A stretch of DNA of 64,000 nucleotides from Tubulanus polymorphus (GCF_964204645.1 NC_134035.1:4094501-4158500); one strand, 5' to 3'. Numbered from the stretch's first letter, positions 13,601-23,243 are shown. Notes: generated by a model not told the origin, from the letters alone. Made by a program: numbers and translations.

Positions 13601-13808
13601 GAAGATGGTAATAATATCGGGCGAGAAGTGTTCGATTGTGTTGTGATATGTGTGGAGCGACTTAAATGTATAATTGCTATAAGCGATATTGAGATTTGGT
13701 GCGCTTGTGTATTTTCGTTGCGAAATATCATCTTTTATTCTTTCGTCATTTTGCTTTGTAACGGTTCTTCACCTAACACGGTACTAACTTAATTTGTTTG
13801 TGAATAGA
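9528..13808 (+). CDS. Alpha-arrestin, arrestin domain-containing protein
   Basis: Alpha-arrestins are cytosolic adaptors that link membrane cargo to ubiquitin ligases and endosomal sorting. Coding exons: 9528-9645, 10366-10479, 11093-11355, 11911-12084, 12651-12854, 13292-13407, plus one base of the exon starting 13808. The N-terminal domain shows the family opening (FERPSACYYPGDEV...VKIKSVTVEFRG) and YxVKVQY. The C-terminal domain shows GFIEITAILEKRGYVPGE, LENKSDTKIKNLTVRL and a final WILVGTNPL, the counterpart of the family's I-V-I-G-T-x-P-L strand. As spliced, exon 6 ends TGT TG and the next exon begins with A, so UGA closes the protein at 329 residues, directly after the C-terminal arrestin domain, with no PPxY tail. 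The acceptor is strong, with a perfect TACTAAC branch site upstream. An in-frame 28-codon extension follows the stop. Complete unless the last junction is read wrongly. Confidence 0.92.
10627..10675. repeat. (GATT)n microsatellite
   Basis: About ten perfect GATT units followed by degenerate ATTTGATTTA sequence to about 10712, in arrestin intron 2. It abuts a dispersed repeat. Confidence 0.9.
10715..10810 (+). repeat. Dispersed repeat (TGTTCCTTACAAA type)
   Basis: The stretch with TCCTTACAAA, CACACCTG-C-GG-A, GG-T and GAAATCG-AAATCT matches 22935-23010 with many substitutions. In both places it follows a GATT- or GATTG-rich tract, suggesting the microsatellite is part of the element. Confidence 0.5.
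11482..11811. mobile_element. Palindromic element with internal ~60-bp minisatellite
   Basis: Termini GGAGCCAGTTCCTACAGT and ACTGTGGAAATGGCTCC are inverted repeats. The inside is built of units of about 60 bases reading roughly ACAACTTAAGACCAGTCTAAG...TTCTATA...CAATCTA. It fills much of arrestin intron 3. Relatives: 33719-34110, 40930-41069, 41071-41450 and 49311-49453. Confidence 0.75.
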
Positions 13809-13890
13809 TATATCAAGACTAATCGAGATACGGCCGGCGACACCGTTCGTTTCCAGATCAGCCGAATTGTTATACATGTTACTTATGGCC

Positions 13891-13916
13891 AATAAAAATA
13901 TTGATTTTCTAATAAA
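13891..13916 (+). terminator. Tandem polyadenylation signals of the arrestin gene
   Basis: AATAAA at 13891-13896 and again at 13911-13916, about 85 and 105 bases past the spliced stop codon. This gives a very short 3' UTR. Confidence 0.7.
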
Positions 13917-14228
13917 GAGTATCAGAATGGTTTTATTTTCGGATCGGTACGCTAGTACTCTTACTGGAATACCAAACAGCCTTCAAGTTTTTCTCTTTGA
14001 TTGAACTGGTCCGTCGGATAGAGCGGTTTATGATATTTTCTACGTACTATCCTAATGTACGCATTGTCTCGGCCGAATGATCCGTTCAGAATCGACAAGT
14101 ATTGCCGTTACGACAGCTATATCGCACCTACTATTATAACTATTAACCATTTTCAAATTTAACTCTGAAGATTGGTGGGAGGATTCCACCCGAAACGTAC
14201 GAAAAAAGAACCAAATACAGTTGTTTCG

Positions 14229-14568
14229 ATGATCCATTTTACAGTTATTAGCCGCCATTTTGTTAGGGTACTTTTGTCCTGTATTGTTGGGTCGTTTTTT
14301 CTCTTTTTTAGAAACAGTTTGTGACTTATTACATTTCACCTGTCCCTGGATGGATTTTGCATATTATATATTATATAATTGAAAACTAGAGATTCACGCA
14401 GTTTAAATGTTGTTTATGTTGTCAAAATCCAGGCAGGGACAAATGAAATATGATAAAACACGAATCGCAAATACATTGTAATTTTGAAAAAGAGAATAAA
14501 TGACCCAACAATACAGGACAAAAGTATGCTTACAAAAATGGCGGCTAGCAACTGTAAAATGGCTTATT
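14229..14568. mobile_element. Long foldback element
   Basis: An inverted repeat with arms of about 135-145 bases: left arm 14229-14362, right arm 14423-14568, loop about 60 bases. Shared arm blocks include CCATTTTACAGTTATTAGCC / GGCTAGCAACTGTAAAATGG and GTCCTGTATTGTTGGGTC / GACCCAACAATACAGGAC. Apparently autonomous-protein-free. It lies between the arrestin gene and the first secreted-peptide gene; its transcript would form a long imperfect hairpin. Confidence 0.8.
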
Positions 14569-14939
14569 GATATTGCGGGTTTACCTCAATCCATGAAAGT
14601 GCTACTGTTTCTAAGACGCGGCACTGCCCGTTCGCGATGCGTCCCGCTGGTATTATTATCAAATCACTTTAAGATATCATATTTGTAGTAGCGTTCATCG
14701 TGTCGCTCGTCGGTCTGAAGCAATCTAAAGATCGTGGCAGCCGCATTTCAGAGATTGACACTCGACGACGACTCGGTACCAGTTTATGATGTTTGATTAA
14801 CTAGAAAAAAACCACAAGTACCGGGTACAATAATAACCTATATATGTCGGAGCAGTTTGAGTTGCGTCGGCGATTCTAACGACCTGGATATATTTCTGCT
14901 TTCGCGAACAATCCTGGAATTTGGGTGAACTGTTCAGAA

Positions 14940-15436
14940 ATGGTTTCTCAGAGGAATAATCATGTCGGCTTTGCGGTCATCTTGATATTGTGCGCGATAA
15001 TTTCAACAAATGCTTCGGCCGAAGTTGACCTACGACGGCAGAACGGCCGCTTCTTCGTGAAAGGTAAAAAATTACGTGTGATTCAGTCTTCGCTTCGAGT
15101 ATTCGATCGGCCTTTGTTTCGAATGTAGAGATTTGATGAGAAGGACCGAAAAAGGATTTGAATTTTTCTAAAAAAAAAAAACTTTTTCTAGGAGCAAGTT
15201 CGGAAAAAATGAAGAGATTTAGTAACGCAATACGACCCGGCGAAAGATTAAGTGAGCAGCAAAATTTGTTTTCGTGATAATCATTCATAATCGAAAGTAA
15301 ATAACGAAATTAATATTTCAACGTTCGTCTTTTTATACGCTTTACAGGGCGCAGCGCCGGTGAAACAGTGATGACGTCATACGGCGGAAGTCGTTGCTGG
15401 TACGACGGTTTCAAATATATTTGCGTCGGAAAATAG
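14940..15436 (+). CDS. Small secreted protein with C-x8-C ring, copy 1
   Basis: Not a family I recognise. Three coding exons (14940-15063, 15192-15251, 15348-15436), both introns phase 1, give 90 residues. Exon 1 encodes a signal peptide (hydrophobic VGFAVILILCAII, likely cut after NASA). The start is the ATG at 14940; the upstream GTG is not used. A furin-type RLRR straddles the exon 2/3 junction. Cleavage there would release a 25-residue peptide (24-residue body plus final Val) ending SRCWYDGFKYICV, followed by Gly-Lys and stop: the layout of an amidated, disulphide-ringed peptide precursor. This copy has only the two ring cysteines after the signal peptide, unlike copies 2-4, which have four. 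Alternatives are a defence peptide or structural secreted protein. Confidence 0.82.
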
Positions 15437-15741
15437 TCGAACATCGAACGATGAATTGTCGAATATTTTACCTGTACCGCGTGTCGTGTGTACACCGATC
15501 AATACGTATTAAAACGCGATTACTTTATCGTATCGTGGGAAAAAATTTGAGATTTTCATTTATTTTTGAACACTCTCATCGAATTTGTGTCGAGTATCCA
15601 TAGTTCGGGATCGAAATAAATTTCGACTCATAAATAGCAGTGTCAATTCGATTTGATTCTGAATTTAGAAAATGCGACATCAAGGTGTATGTAATATCCA
15701 CCGTCCACTGACTAGGTATATACTAGTTCTATTGGTCTGCT

Positions 15742-15834
15742 GGGCCCAGTTCCACAGTTGTGAGTTAGAGTTAGTTCATTTTCAATGTTATTACTCTGAG
15801 CCAGATTTTAATTCACAACTGTAGAACTGGCTCC
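15742..15834. mobile_element. Palindromic MITE (GGGCCCAGTTCCACAG termini)
   Basis: GGGCCCAGTTCCACAGTTGTGAGTT on the left mirrors AATTCACAACTGTAGAACTGGCTCC on the right; 93 bases. Same family as 44713-44827, 44866-44968 and 48195-48287. Confidence 0.75.
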
Positions 15835-15910
15835 TGGTTAGCCCGCCTTCTTTGTATGTACGAGACCCAGGTTTGAACGCACCTAATTTCGTTGTCACTT
15901 AATCGTTACG

Positions 15911-16201
15911 ACGTCAGTCGAAAGTGAACTAACTACAAATTATCACTCCGATTCCCTACGGAATAAACGCAAAGGGTAACGAGGCCGGCCGTGGTTTGTT
16001 ATCGACGGTTGGATTTCACGAAGACCGCTAATCGGTGTTAAATGTTATATTATACCCACTTCATCGACGGATAAAATCAGTATTTATTCCAATCAAAATC
16101 CAATAGATCGGCCATCTGGACCTTGCACACGCCGATCAGTCACAGGTGCGTGGTGCAGAGTTTCTCCAAACGGCGAAGTGTTCGAGCCCGTTATTGAGAC
16201 G
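15911..16201 (+). promoter_or_regulatory. Upstream region of peptide copy 2, shared with copy 3
   Basis: From CGTCAGTCGAAA (15911) to the start codon this stretch aligns with 17131-17420. The best-kept block is ATAAAATCRGTATTYATTC with AAAATCCAATARATC, then CCATCTGGACC and CACACGCCGATCAG. It contains CCAAT and a TATA-like ATAAAAT. Its retention after duplication suggests both copies carry the promoter; it could also simply be young. Confidence 0.5.
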
Positions 16202-17005
16202 ATGCACGCAGTACCGTTTGGATTAGTGTTGGTATTATTCGCGACTATCTTAGCCGATAATGCGACATCAGCGACTCCTCCTAGAGGTCGACGCCATTCG
16301 GGTTTAGGTAGGTTTGAAATAGCGTTTCTTCCCTTAATAGGTATTCGAACACGTTTTAACTTTGAATTACTTGTACTTGTTAGTTTTAACGTTGAAGTCA
16401 CCGGGTGTTCGTTTGGGAAACAATATTGGAAACAATGAAATCAAAATACCAAAATTATCAGATATTATTTTTTGGAATTTAGTAATTTAATGATTTGAAG
16501 AAAGTAAGTCAGTAAAATTCGACAAACTTTATCGCTAATTGCTAATTTTCTTCTTATAGATGAACTTATAGAAGCCGGGAGCGGGATTTCGGGTGAAGAT
16601 GGTACAGAAACTGTAGGTAAAGGCAATGGCAATAATAAACCTACTGAAATAGTGTGCAACGGTACGACCATCCAGTTGGAAGGCCTTGTAGAAATTGGCG
16701 AACGTCAACACATACACGAACACTATCAGTTACAGAGCAGCGGCAGAATTGAGATGGACGGTCGCGTAAATAGTCAAGGGGGAATACGTCATAGAATTGG
16801 AGGAAAGAGAAGGCGCGGTAGAAGAGGCAATGGCAATGGCAATGGCAATGGCAATGGCAATGGCAATGGCAATGGCAATGGCAATGGCAATGGCAATGGC
16901 AATGGCGACGGTGAGGTAATCATAATAGACTGTAGCGGAGAAGAAAGTTTGAACGGTGGCTCCAGATGTTGGTGGAATGGTTATCAATACATTTGCTTTG
17001 GCTGA
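16202..17005 (+). CDS. Small secreted protein with C-x8-C ring and (GN)13 tract, copy 2
   Basis: Two coding exons (16202-16307, 16560-17005; phase-1 intron) give 183 residues of unrecognised family. Exon 1 is a signal peptide (likely cut after ATSA). Exon 2 holds an acidic stretch, then EIVCNGTTIQLEG, a His-rich ERQHIHEH, GRIEMDGRV, a strongly basic KRRRGRRG, thirteen Gly-Asn repeats, GDGEVIIIDC and finally GGSRCWWNGYQYICFG at the C-terminus. Four cysteines follow the signal peptide: one in IVCNG, one in IIDC, two in the ring. The basic cluster is a plausible proprotein-convertase site, and the terminal Gly before the stop would permit amidation. It differs from copy 3 mainly by the Gly-Asn expansion. 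Gene orientation, exon phases and the ring tie it to copies 1, 3 and 4. Confidence 0.85.
16826..16903 (+). repeat. In-frame (GGCAAT)13 hexanucleotide repeat
   Basis: Thirteen perfect GGCAAT units inside exon 2 of peptide copy 2, coding Gly-Asn. At the same place copy 3 has AKRV instead, so the array expanded after the duplication or was lost in copy 3. Confidence 0.95.
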
Positions 17006-17130
17006 TGGACTTTAACGAAACATATTTGATTGTAATTAAGAATACACGCATTAACAAACGTTCGTTTGTTTTTGTTTTTGTTTTCTTTTTCGTGGAGGTA
17101 AACAACGTAGTTTTCTCTCCAGAACTTGTT

Positions 17131-17420
17131 GCAACGTCAGTCGAAAATGCGATATAAACTTTCACTCCAATTTCGCAACAGGTGTGTAAACGCGTAGGGC
17201 TGTGTTTGACCGCGGTTTGTTATCGATGGGTTAGATTTCACCAAGGCTAATCGGTGTTGAATACTGCACAATAAGCGCTTCATCGACAGATAAAATCGGT
17301 ATTCATTCAATTAAAATCCAATAAATCTACCATCTGGACCTAGCACACGCCGATCAGTTACAGGAGCTCGGCGCAGAGTCTCTCCAAACGGGGAAAGTGT
17401 TCGAGCCTTTCATTGAGATG
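17131..17420 (+). promoter_or_regulatory. Upstream region of peptide copy 3
   Basis: Duplicate of 15911-16201 with scattered substitutions and small indels. It carries the same CAGATAAAATCGGTATTCATTC, CCATCTGGACC and CACACGCCGATCAG blocks ahead of the start codon. Confidence 0.5.
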
Positions 17421-18262
17421 ATGCACGCAGTAACGTTTGGATTAGTGTTGGTATTATTCGCGGCGATCTTAGCCGATAATGCGACATCAGCAAATCCTCC
17501 CGGAGGTCGACGCCATTCGGTTTTAGGTAGGTTCTAAATAGCCTTTCTTCCTTATCGAGTTTTTTGAACAACATTTAACTTTAATCGTGGAATTTCTAGC
17601 ATTTGAGGAGTTTTCGCGTTATCTACCTTTAAAGGTACCGGGCCCATTTTGGAAACTATGACACCAAAATATCAAACTTATTAGAGATGAGATAAATTTG
17701 GGAATTTAGAGAATGTTGTTCAGTAAGTCGTAAGTAAAGTTTGACAAACTAAAAGAGAGAAAACGCATTTCCTAAATAATTATTATGTATCACTTCGTAA
17801 ACGTGGACGAAGGAAAGGCCAATCATTACATCACGTCACAACTATCGAAGTTGTTATCGAGAATTTACTGACTTTCTTATAGATAAACTTGTAGAAGATG
17901 GGAGCGCGATTCCGTTCGAAGATGGTACAGAAACCGTAGGTAAAGGGAATGGCAATAATAAGCCTACTGAAATAGTGTGTAACGGTACCACGATCGGGCT
18001 GGAAGGCCTTGTCGAAATTGGCGAACGCGAAAACATTCACGAACACAACAATCAGCTACAGGGCAGCGGCAGAATAGAGTTGGACGGTCGCGTAGATAGT
18101 CACGGGGGAAGACGCGTCAAAGATGGACAAAATAGAAGGCGCGGTAGAAGAGCCAAAAGAGTTGGCGACGGTGAGGTTATAGTAATTGACTGTAACGGTG
18201 AAGATATGAACGGCGGCTCTAAATGTTGGTGGAATGGTTATGAATACATTTGCATCGGCTAA
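17421..18262 (+). CDS. Small secreted protein with C-x8-C ring, copy 3
   Basis: Tandem duplicate of copy 2: coding exons 17421-17526 and 17883-18262, phase-1 intron, 161 residues. An in-frame ATG at 17418 sits directly before the homologous start, so the N-terminus may carry one extra Met. The signal peptide (likely cut after ATSA) is followed by DKLVEDGSAIPFEDGTETVG, EIVCNGTTIGLEG, ERENIHEHNNQLQ, GRIELDGRVDSHGG, a basic run with RRRGRRAKR, GDGEVIVIDC and the ring GGSKCWWNGYEYICIG ending at the stop. RR and KR are candidate convertase sites; cleavage after KR would leave three cysteines in the product, so either the precursor is not cut there or it pairs with another chain. The His cluster IHEH is kept in both copies. 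Confidence 0.85.
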
Positions 18263-18582
18263 TTGACTTTAACGAAATATCTATTTGTAAACGGCAATTA
18301 TGAATGCATTATACATAGCATCATATACACGTTCGTTCGTTTTGTTTTTGTTTTGCCTATTCAACGCAGTCCGTTCAGGGCTCTGTCCGTGCGACACGCT
18401 TCTATTCTGCTATCCTTCTTTTCGGTGATATTTCAAGTTGCGAGATATCGAGCTCGTTTGTTCGTTTGTATCTGCGTCACTTGCTGACTTATACTACTGT
18501 TTCGCGGATAGTTCAGTTATTTTTTTATCAAACTACTTCTTTTGATGTCTGATTTACTCGCATAGTTGGTGACACTACTACA

Positions 18583-18970
18583 ATAAAGAGGATTCCAGTT
18601 TCTAGGCGCCATTTTGTGGCGGTCCCTCGAGGTCCCCATTGTTGCGATGATTTGCGCTCATCTTTAAAACATAAGTTTTGATTGAATATCATGTAGCTCT
18701 GCAGTCCCTTGCTCGATTAACTTCATTAATACACCATTTTAAAGGAATTGAAATGCAGGTATTTGCCGGTGATTCTTGGGATTTTCTGAACGCAACAATT
18801 AAGAGCAGTGACGATGTGAAATCACGGACCGCATATTTCAACCGCGCGTCAAAAAAACTGCGTTGAGTTTTATAGATTTTGAAATATCTAAGTGGTTATT
18901 AAAGCTATATTTCCCATGTCTCGAGACACCGCCACAAAATAGCGCCTAGAAACTGGAAACTTCTTTAATA
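18583..18970. mobile_element. MITE family B, full copy (~390 bp)
   Basis: Terminal inverted repeats of about 48 bases: the left arm (18583-18631) reads AAAGAGGATTCCAGTTTC then TAGGCGCCATTTTGTGGCGG, and the right arm (18920-18970) is its reverse complement with few changes. No long open frame inside. A second copy, truncated on the right, lies at 32665-32882. Confidence 0.85.
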
Positions 18971-20814
18971 GAGATACCAGGTAGTCAGGTCTGGTATCAA
19001 CGTATCTGTAGTACCTCCCTGAACAGATCCACCCATATTTTCAACCGTCCTCGCCGGACGACTGTTATGGCACTTGCCCGATGCATTAAAAGCTATCATA
19101 CGGAAACCTCCCACGTGAATATTCCATCGAGATACGGAAAACTAACCTATTCCGTCTCCGATGATAATTGTCATCGTAGTTTTAATTAAATAAGCTGTAG
19201 CGACGTGTGGGCATCATAGACGGATCAGTTGATATTTACACAGGTCGTAGGAGAATTAATGATAACTCTGAATCTGTGTTTGTTCTAGAAGAGTTCGTAA
19301 ACAAGCCCTTTGTAAATATCATTTTATCGAAGACTCCCCGGAAATCACTAAGCGGTGATTGGCTGCCAATTAGTCCGTTTGGAGTATTAGAGAATAGTTT
19401 AAAGGGTTGAATCGCTAGTTAATCCTAATTTATTACTCATGTATTCATTGCTAGTTTTCTCCATCTAATTCAAATATCTAGATTTGCTATTCCGCCAGGG
19501 CATGTTTGTTAAAAGCATAACCCCTTGGGGCCCCTTTTTGTGACTGGTAGACACCGATGTGACCTCGGTTGTTTTCGCAGTTGTCAAGCGAACCGACAAT
19601 TGTCGGTACATAAATTCATTCCAATGTTTCGAGGTTTTAACTAAACCTCTTCATCAGAGAACAAAACACCGAAAAAATGTTTGACCATTTTCTTTTCTAC
19701 ATTTCATAGCGTTGGCAAATATGTAACTCTTTTCGTATCTGTAGTTCTGATATCGTAAGTTACCTATAAGATACATTACTGTCACCTACGAATTTCTTCG
19801 TAGCATCTGTTGATTCCGAATTCTGGAATACCGTGTGACGCTTTTGAGTCATCAACGATCATTTTCTATCGATCAATTCCATCCAAATACCGGAACATCT
19901 TAAAAAGCTTAGGGCGACCGTCGAATCTCGTGATTTTGTGGTACATATTTTTCCCATTTAGATCATGAATGAATATAAACCGTAACGATTTATAATGTGC
20001 ACGCGCTGTGTACTAGAATCTACAAATAGATTTTAAAGTATTTCCACATGACTAAATTCCCGAGATAAGATAAAAACGAAACCGATGTCTTGAGTTGTCA
20101 ACCGCATACCAGTTTATGTGGTAATATTTGACGACGCTATAATCGGGAATTTCCACTATTGTAACTACTCGGTTGAATGCAAAGAAACATTGTGAAAAAT
20201 ATCAACGTCTTTGCAATGTATATGAGGGAAATACTAGCATTTAGTGCGCTCAATAGGATAGGGAATTTCTAGAATTGGCTGTCCAACCGCTTTAATTACT
20301 TAATAGAATGCTGAAAAATTATTATTTTTGTGATACTTTCAACTTTTTGGAATGTATTCATTCGTAATTCTAGCAGTTGGTGTCCGTAGAAATGTTCTTG
20401 TTTTGCGAACTGATCGTGCGAACACAGAAAAAGGCTTAACATAAAAACATCGCATTTCGGGTGGAAAAGGTATTGTTTAAATCGATTTTTCCAGACTATC
20501 TGTCGATTATTTCGATTCAACCATTCATTCATTCATTCATTCATTCATATCAAAAATTACAAAGTCCTCAACGGTAAATCGCGCAATGAAGCCATACCGG
20601 CTCGTTGATTGGTCAATAGTCTGGCAGGCGATCTTCTTGCCAAGTGCTGATCAAACAAAGTGCGCCGTCTTAAGGCGATAGTCTATTCGCGAGTTGGTTC
20701 ATAATACGGTCAACTTCGAGGAACGGAGCGGCGATAACGTTTTTTTCTTTGCCTCGTCGAACGGACAACATTTATAGAATCGCGTTGTTTCAAAACTCGG
20801 TTAGGAATCTCAAC
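18971..20814. other. Spacer between peptide copies 3 and 4
   Basis: No supported gene. Contains a CTAAACCTCTTCATCAGAGAA motif at about 19640 resembling other TTTCGA...CTTCATCAGA repeats in the window (49170-49260), and a (CATT)n tract at 20521-20547. Confidence 0.5.
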
Positions 20815-22480
20815 ATGATGATCTGCGATGGAAAGTATCTGGTCGTCGCGGTTTGCGTATCGTTCGTGACGGCGTCATTTCTGGTCGATGTCGCCTCCTC
20901 CAAACCGACCGTCAGAGACGTGTTATTAGGTAAGTTGAAAAATATTTACCATCCATACACACGTCTGGATGACTTATCCTCGCTGTATAAGCATTGAATC
21001 AGACATTTATGCCTAGAATTAGTGCCAAAATTAGAATATCGAAGTTCCAATCTGGCGAAAGAACACGTGATAGATAGATAGATATTTATTTTTCGGAAAA
21101 CACACTTACTATACAATTGATAATCGATACTAATTTTGAATACATGATGTTACATGGTTCCGAGTGATACGGTGCTAGCCAATAGGTTGTACTTAGGAAA
21201 TTAAGGCACCGAAACCCTGATTGAAGTCGCTGTCCGTTATTTTACTATTACAATATCCTGGACCCAGTTCAAAAGCTTTCGTTTGATTAGTCCATTGCAA
21301 GTGTTTTAAATCCGATTCTAACCGATATTACCGAGTCCAGTAAATCTGCCAACGTAGTATATTAGAACAATCGGCCCTTGACACAATATCTTACAGTTAT
21401 TTGTATTTTGGCCACAAACGACTGGTAAATATTTACTCAAACACGATTATATTCTATACCGGTAGCTATTGATAAGAAAATCATGAGGCATGTTGACATT
21501 TCCGATGAAAAAGCTCGCCTCGAAATGCACATTTTTTGTGATTTATTTCTATATAAATTTCATATCCATATCTATGAATATGTAGCTGCTGTTAAACACT
21601 ATTCCGGATATTAATGAATGGTTCAAAATGAAACGAAGGCCGTTGTGGAACGAACTTTGTACCTGATGACGAGGGAATTTCACGCCGTACTGCGTTCGAC
21701 AATGGCTCTCTCAGACCCGAGAGCTTTTATCGACGTAACCGATGACCTCGCTCGTTCCGTTGTGTAAAACCGCATTTCTTGTCTTTTTCACGTAGGTACG
21801 AAATCGAAAAATCCCGATTCGTCGAGGGAAAGAAGAGCGACCTCGATACCTGCGGGATATAACGAATGCATACTACTCGTCGATGGTCGGTTATTATGCG
21901 ACGGAGAAATAGTCGCTTACGACAGTAAGTTCGGCATTCCTTCGCGTTTACCAAAAAACGTATATATGGCGCCTCGTTCCAAAAAAAGCTCCGAATAATT
22001 AATTGACCTACGTGTATTACACGCTAGATAAAAATTCACGAGCGTTAGGCAGATATTAAGGAAATATCTCTTATAAGGCTAGACTAAAATGATCCATTGT
22101 TTCTCCTAATCGGCCGGGTCATTTTGTAGAATGCAATGAAATTTGTAATCAGTTCATATCTATATAACTCGTGTGTTATGGTTGAATTGATAATGATTTA
22201 GAAAAAGCAATGTATAGGGTAGATAGGCGGCTGGCTGGGTCCAATTCAAAGCTCAGCAGAAAGGAGAAACAATGTATCGATTTTTTAGCCTGAATATTAG
22301 TTTTTAAAGCAACGTTTTGAGTTTTTGCGGGTTTTACCGATATCATTCGCATTTTGCAAAGATTCCTATCACTTATCTCTTGTAGTTCGCCCGGATATAA
22401 ACCAAGGCAGCGGTGACGTCGACGGCAAGGGCGGCAGCAAATGCTGGTGGAACGGAATCACGTATATCTGTTTCGGTTGA
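20815..22480 (+). CDS. Small secreted protein with C-x8-C ring, copy 4
   Basis: Three coding exons (20815-20929, 21796-21924, 22386-22480), phase-1 introns, 112 residues, family not recognised. Two adjacent ATGs (20815, 20818) open a signal peptide (LVVAVCVSFVTASFLV, likely cut near ASS). Exon 2 has a convertase-like RERR and a two-cysteine segment C-ILLVDGRLL-C followed by DGEIVAYD, which resembles the DGEVIIID of copies 2 and 3. Exon 3 carries GGSKCWWNGITYICFG to the stop. If cut at RERR the product has four cysteines, enough for two disulphides, with a terminal Gly for amidation. Introns are longer than in the other copies; intron 2 holds a MITE. Confidence 0.85.
22091..22278. mobile_element. 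MITE family A copy 2
   Basis: About 188 bases with inverted termini GATCCATTGTTTCTCC and GGAGAAACAATGTATC, in intron 2 of peptide copy 4. It carries the family's GGGTAGATAGGCGGCTGGCT block. Confidence 0.75.
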
Positions 22481-22732
22481 TTCTCTGAATCTATCTAGAG
22501 TTTTCGTTCATACGCCGCACCGACACTCACAGGAGATAATAGACTAAATTGTATACCCGCTAAATACCAACTGATTCGAGTGCAACTGATTCGGGACCCG
22601 TTTACGATGTAAACTCGACAGAACTTAGTGGAAGCCTGTCGCCCTATCGCGGGTCTCTGGTGGCCGGTATCGCTCCGTCGTGATGGTACCAAATCTCGAT
22701 ATTTTCATCTTGAAAAAAAAAAGAAATCAAGA

Positions 22733-22751
22733 AATAAAACAAAGAAATAAA
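22733..22751 (+). terminator. Polyadenylation signals after peptide copy 4
   Basis: AATAAA at 22733-22738 and 22746-22751, about 260 bases past the stop codon. Confidence 0.55.
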
Positions 22752-22934
22752 GACCTCGTTCGTTTAAACTAGTCATTACATATATAGTAGTTTATCTTAT
22801 AGATAACTCGAACATCGTAATTGCTGTCAACATGTTTTTCATTGTGTGAACAAACATGGAGAGTTCTTGATCTTAAAATATTGTGATTGACCCTGTTATT
22901 TATTTGATTGGTAGATTGTGTTTAATTTTTTCGA

Positions 22935-23010
22935 TTGAGTGTCCCTTACAAACCCACCACACCTGCCGAGAGCGAAACAGCGGGTTTAATTTTTGAAATC
23001 GGAAATCTCG
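22935..23010 (+). repeat. Dispersed repeat (TCCCTTACAAA type), second copy
   Basis: Matches 10715-10810: CCTTACAAA, CACACCTGCCG, GCGGGTT and TTGAAATCGGAAATCT. It follows a GATTG-containing tract. Confidence 0.5.
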
Positions 23011-23191
23011 AAGTACGGATATAGTTGCGCGATCGGCGGTCAAATTTACAGAGATTTTTGTTTCAATCGAAATTTCGGAGCCGTGTTAACAAATGGTATC
23101 AGATTAAACGTATGAAAAAAAACTGGTTAGTCCTGTTTAGGTTCATCAGAAATCACGAGTTTTCGCTACTAGTGAATGATATTGTAGCATG

Positions 23192-23243
23192 ATCGGGTAA
23201 ATGAGTTACTTTAAGATAAGCGTGAAACTCATTTACCCGGGTG
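23192..23243. repeat. Perfect-arm hairpin (GGGTAAATGAGTT)
   Basis: CGGGTAAATGAGTT on the left mirrors AACTCATTTACCCG on the right with a loop of about 20 bases. Layout resembles the CAGGTGAATGA hairpin in the 1310-1445 repeat. Confidence 0.6.
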
